Part shown: one piece after another, positions 23,991-25,197 of the stretch
How positions within the stretch are numbered: the stretch's first letter is position 1
How the letters are laid out: each line of letters begins with the position of its first letter
From: CAYVTD01 sp964454445
GTDB lineage: Bacteria > Bacteroidota > Ignavibacteria > Kapaibacteriales > UBA2268
Direction of reading: 5' to 3'
Assembly: GCA_964454445.1 (NCBI GenBank)
Contig: CAYVTD010000043.1
Span: forward strand, 1-25,197
Length of the DNA: 25,197 bases
Translations under genes and position numbers: made by a program
Notes under the pieces: model-generated
Seen by the model: only the letters and a program-made list of their open reading frames with translations
What the model was told of the DNA's origin: nothing
The model's database searches: none

Positions 23991-24557
23991 ATGGGACTCG
24001 TATTAAAATCTGAACACCTAAATGGTTTAAAAGTTTTCCAGCCGAACGTTTTCGAGGACGAACGCGGCTTCTTTATGGAATCATATAAAGCGAGCGAATT
24101 TAGCAAGCTCGGACTGACAGTCGAATTTTTACAAGACAACCACTCTCGCTCGCAACGTGGCGTTCTTCGCGGACTTCATTTTCAATGGGATAAACCGCAA
24201 GGTAAGTTGATACGTGTAACCTGCGGCACAGCTTATGTAGTTGAAGTGGACATTCGGCCCGGCTCGCCTACACTTGGGCAATGGTTTGCAATCGAGCTAA
24301 GCGAAAGCAATAAGACTATCCTTTGGGTGCCACCAGGCTTTGCAAATGGCTTTGCAGCCATAAGCGAATGGGTAGAAATGCAATACAAATGCACCGCCGA
24401 GTGGAACAGTACAGGCGAATCGGCTATCAAATGGAATGATCCCGCTCTCGCTATCGCATGGCCTCTTGAAAATCCAATTATTTCGGATAAAGATAAAACA
24501 GCACAAACACTCGAAAACTGGCTAAAAAAGCCGGAAGCAAATACTCTTTATTTTTAA
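23991..24557 (+). CDS. rfbC: dTDP-4-dehydrorhamnose 3,5-epimerase
   Basis: Epimerises dTDP-4-keto-6-deoxyglucose at C3 and C5 in dTDP-L-rhamnose synthesis for surface polysaccharide; cytoplasmic cupin dimer in the family. The 188-residue protein has normal length and motifs: FEDERGFFMESY, LQDNHSRSQRGVLRGLHFQ with the catalytic base His63, K72 in PQGKLIRV, VVEVDIRPGSPTLGQW, and Tyr132 in MQYKCTAEW at the proton-donor position. One oddity is the motif PPGFANGFAAIS, where most relatives carry His in place of Asn119. The other rhamnose genes (rfbA, rfbB, rfbD) are not in the window. The start ATG directly follows the upstream stop, which may explain the lack of a separate ribosome site. No strong terminator follows; AATCG-ttga-CGATT at about 24599-24612 is weak. 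Confidence 0.94.
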   Translation: MGLVLKSEHLNGLKVFQPNVFEDERGFFMESYKASEFSKLGLTVEFLQDNHSRSQRGVLRGLHFQWDKPQGKLIRVTCGTAYVVEVDIRPGSPTLGQWFAIELSESNKTILWVPPGFANGFAAISEWVEMQYKCTAEWNSTGESAIKWNDPALAIAWPLENPIISDKDKTAQTLENWLKKPEANTLYF

Positions 24558-24611
24558 TTAATAAAATGGAGGCAATTTGGCTGAAAAGATTAATTATTAA
24601 TCGTTGACGAT

Positions 24612-24642
24612 TTTGTATTATAAAACTAATTTCTTATTTTTG
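24612..24642 (+). promoter_or_regulatory. Bacteroidota-type promoter driving the cobalamin riboswitch transcript
   Basis: TTTG at 24612-24615, a 19-nt spacer and TATTTTTG at 24635-24642 match the consensus closely. The predicted start near 24649 falls about 2 nt before the first base of the riboswitch closing stem, which independently supports both calls. Confidence 0.68.
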
Positions 24643-24650
24643 AATTATAC

Positions 24651-24843
24651 TTTTTCAGGTGTTCCGTTTTAAGTGACGCACACAACGGGAATAATAGGGA
24701 AACAGGTGAGATGCCTGTACGGTTACGCCGCTGTAACGGGTTACGAGTTTTTTTTGTGATAAAAAGCAGCCACTGAAGAAATTATTTCTTTGGGAAGGCA
24801 AAAAACAAGGATGACCCCGGAGTCAGAAGACCTGCCTGAAAAA
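24651..24843 (+). promoter_or_regulatory. cobalamin (B12) riboswitch aptamer
   Basis: The aptamer binds adenosyl- or related cobalamin and usually lowers expression of the downstream gene. Conserved blocks appear in the correct order: AATAGGGAA at 24693-24701 region; the CAGG-tgagatg-CCTG hairpin at 24703-24717; GCCGCTGTAA at 24727-24736; AGCCACTG at 24768-24775; GGGAAGGC at 24792-24799; GATGACCCCGGAG and the B12 box AGTCAGAAGACCTGCC ending at 24836. The closing stem TTTTTCAGG (24651-24659) pairs perfectly with CCTGAAAAA (24835-24843). The target is the partial gene at 25120, about 276 nt downstream. The expression platform cannot be assigned with confidence because a repeat element begins 8 nt after the aptamer. 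Confidence 0.94.
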
Positions 24844-24851
24844 CTCATTGC

Positions 24852-24987
24852 ATGGGGCGGTTTCATAAGGTATTTATTTCAAGTTATTATTTCAGGTAAG
24901 GATGCCTAATCTACTTGAAATATTCGGGTTTGGTAGAACAGACACCCTTGTCTGTTTGTAGAAATACTACTTTTAATACTTCCCCAT
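24852..24987 (-). mobile_element. MITE-like dispersed repeat, copy 2 (136 bp), inside the riboswitch leader
   Basis: Minus-strand homologue of the 12283-12426 element. It starts ATGGGGAAGTATTAAAAG (from 24987) and ends CCCCAT (at 24852); the two ends match inversely at 9 of 13 positions. The first hairpin is the perfect ACAGACA-AGGG-TGTCTGT (24955 down to 24938), followed by CTACCAAA and, after 19 nt, TTAGGCATCCTTACCTGA. Relative to copy 1, hairpin positions 4 and 15 change from A-T to G-C together, a compensatory pair. As plus-strand RNA it can also fold as TATTTCAAGT (24875-24884) with ACTTGAAATA (24913-24922). It encodes no protein; a 19-codon frame from ATG 24902 looks accidental. Confidence 0.68.
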
Positions 24988-25119
24988 ACATCCGCGTCAA
25001 CGGATGATATGAGGTTTGCGGTGATTTATATTTTGTGGAATTGCATCAGAAATTTATCCCCACCAACCATCAATCATTCCGAAAAAATAGTTTGTTTTTT
25101 TTATTTTTTTGGAGTTTCT
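24988..25119 (+). other. remaining leader before the riboswitch-controlled gene
   Basis: It contains CATCCG-cgtcaa-CGGATG at 24989-25006 and a longer possible pairing of GGTT/GGTG (25013-25023) with CACCAACC (25061-25068). It ends in two T-runs (about 25091-25110) just before the GGAG ribosome site at 25111-25114. The T-runs are about 25 nt from the stem, so a classical terminator is not clear. The native expression platform may lie here. Confidence 0.4.
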
Positions 25120-25197
25120 ATGAAAAAATTATTATTGGCGATACTCTATTTGCTTGCCAGTTTGGAGGCAAGCTCGTTGCTCAACCACCATTCGAAG
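25120..25197 (+). CDS. exported protein, 5' end only (B12-riboswitch controlled)
   Basis: Twenty-six codons are visible from ATG 25120 to the window edge. GGAG 5 nt upstream and the start MKKLLLAILYLLASLEAS, a basic pair followed by a hydrophobic run, indicate a signal peptide. Genes behind cobalamin riboswitches in Bacteroidota often encode TonB-dependent receptors such as BtuB or cobalamin-synthesis proteins; a signal peptide favours an outer-membrane receptor or binding protein, but nothing in the visible residues identifies the family. Confidence 0.7.
   Translation, partial: MKKLLLAILYLLASLEASSLLNHHSK

Noticed and set aside
24565..24606. Thirteen-codon ORF after rfbC (ATG at 24565)
   Set aside because: Very short and no ribosome binding site; overlaps a small palindrome before the riboswitch promoter.
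24902..24961. Short frame of 19 codons (MPNLLEIFGFGRTDTLVCL) inside the second repeat copy
   Set aside because: No ribosome site, and the equivalent frame in copy 1 (complement of 12324-12386) is broken by a stop after four codons; the conservation is explained by hairpins.

Overview
The window reads as AT-rich chromosomal DNA from a free-living member of the Bacteroidota/Ignavibacteria/Kapaibacteria branch. Four things point there: two secreted proteins end in type IX secretion (T9SS type A) sorting domains, one protein is of the GWxTD type, several promoters fit the Bacteroidota form TTTG-N19/20-TAnnTTTG, and Omp28, GIN-type, DUF1573 and lipoprotein families typical of that branch are present. 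This placement is inference from gene content. No rRNA, tRNA or CRISPR array is visible.

Layout. At 1-3744 (all minus) lie a cut-off PD-(D/E)XK (Rpn/transposase-like) gene ending in an in-frame 24-bp tandem repeat, purA and the magnesium channel gene mgtE. At 3745-4160 a non-coding gap carries a decayed copy of an internal piece of the next gene. At 4161-8126 (plus) come a six-Asp-box beta-propeller T9SS protein and a SprA-related putative metalloprotease with its own promoter, closed by a strong bidirectional terminator. At 8193-11560 (minus) are an Omp28-like multidomain T9SS protein and a lipoprotein. rnhA (plus) follows, then a non-coding gap with a 144-bp repeat element. At 12538-14493 (minus) are ferritin, a scramblase-like protein and a DUF1573 protein. 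At 14653-16745 (plus) are an acyl-CoA dehydrogenase and a GSGD-repeat (GIN-type) envelope protein. At 16808-20763 (minus) lies a probable cinA - AAA ATPase - GWxTD operon. At 20961-24557 (plus) are an outer-membrane barrel, an NlpC/P60 hydrolase, a four-helix membrane protein and rfbC. The window ends with a cobalamin riboswitch, a second copy of the repeat element, a long leader and the first 26 codons of an exported protein.

Most genes are ordinary housekeeping or envelope functions. The least expected structure is between genes. (1) The gaps at 12283-12426 and 24852-24987 hold two diverged, oppositely oriented copies of one roughly 140-bp, palindrome-bounded element with two internal hairpins and one compensatory base-pair change. 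One copy starts only 8 nt after the B12 aptamer. (2) A pseudogene fragment at 3911-4093 is a diverged, stop-interrupted paralogue of codons within the adjacent 969-residue T9SS protein. (3) Four promoters share TATTTTTG as the -7 box, three of them with a -33 element at 19-20 nt; one starts transcription about 2 nt before the riboswitch. I see no complete defence system or biosynthetic cluster.
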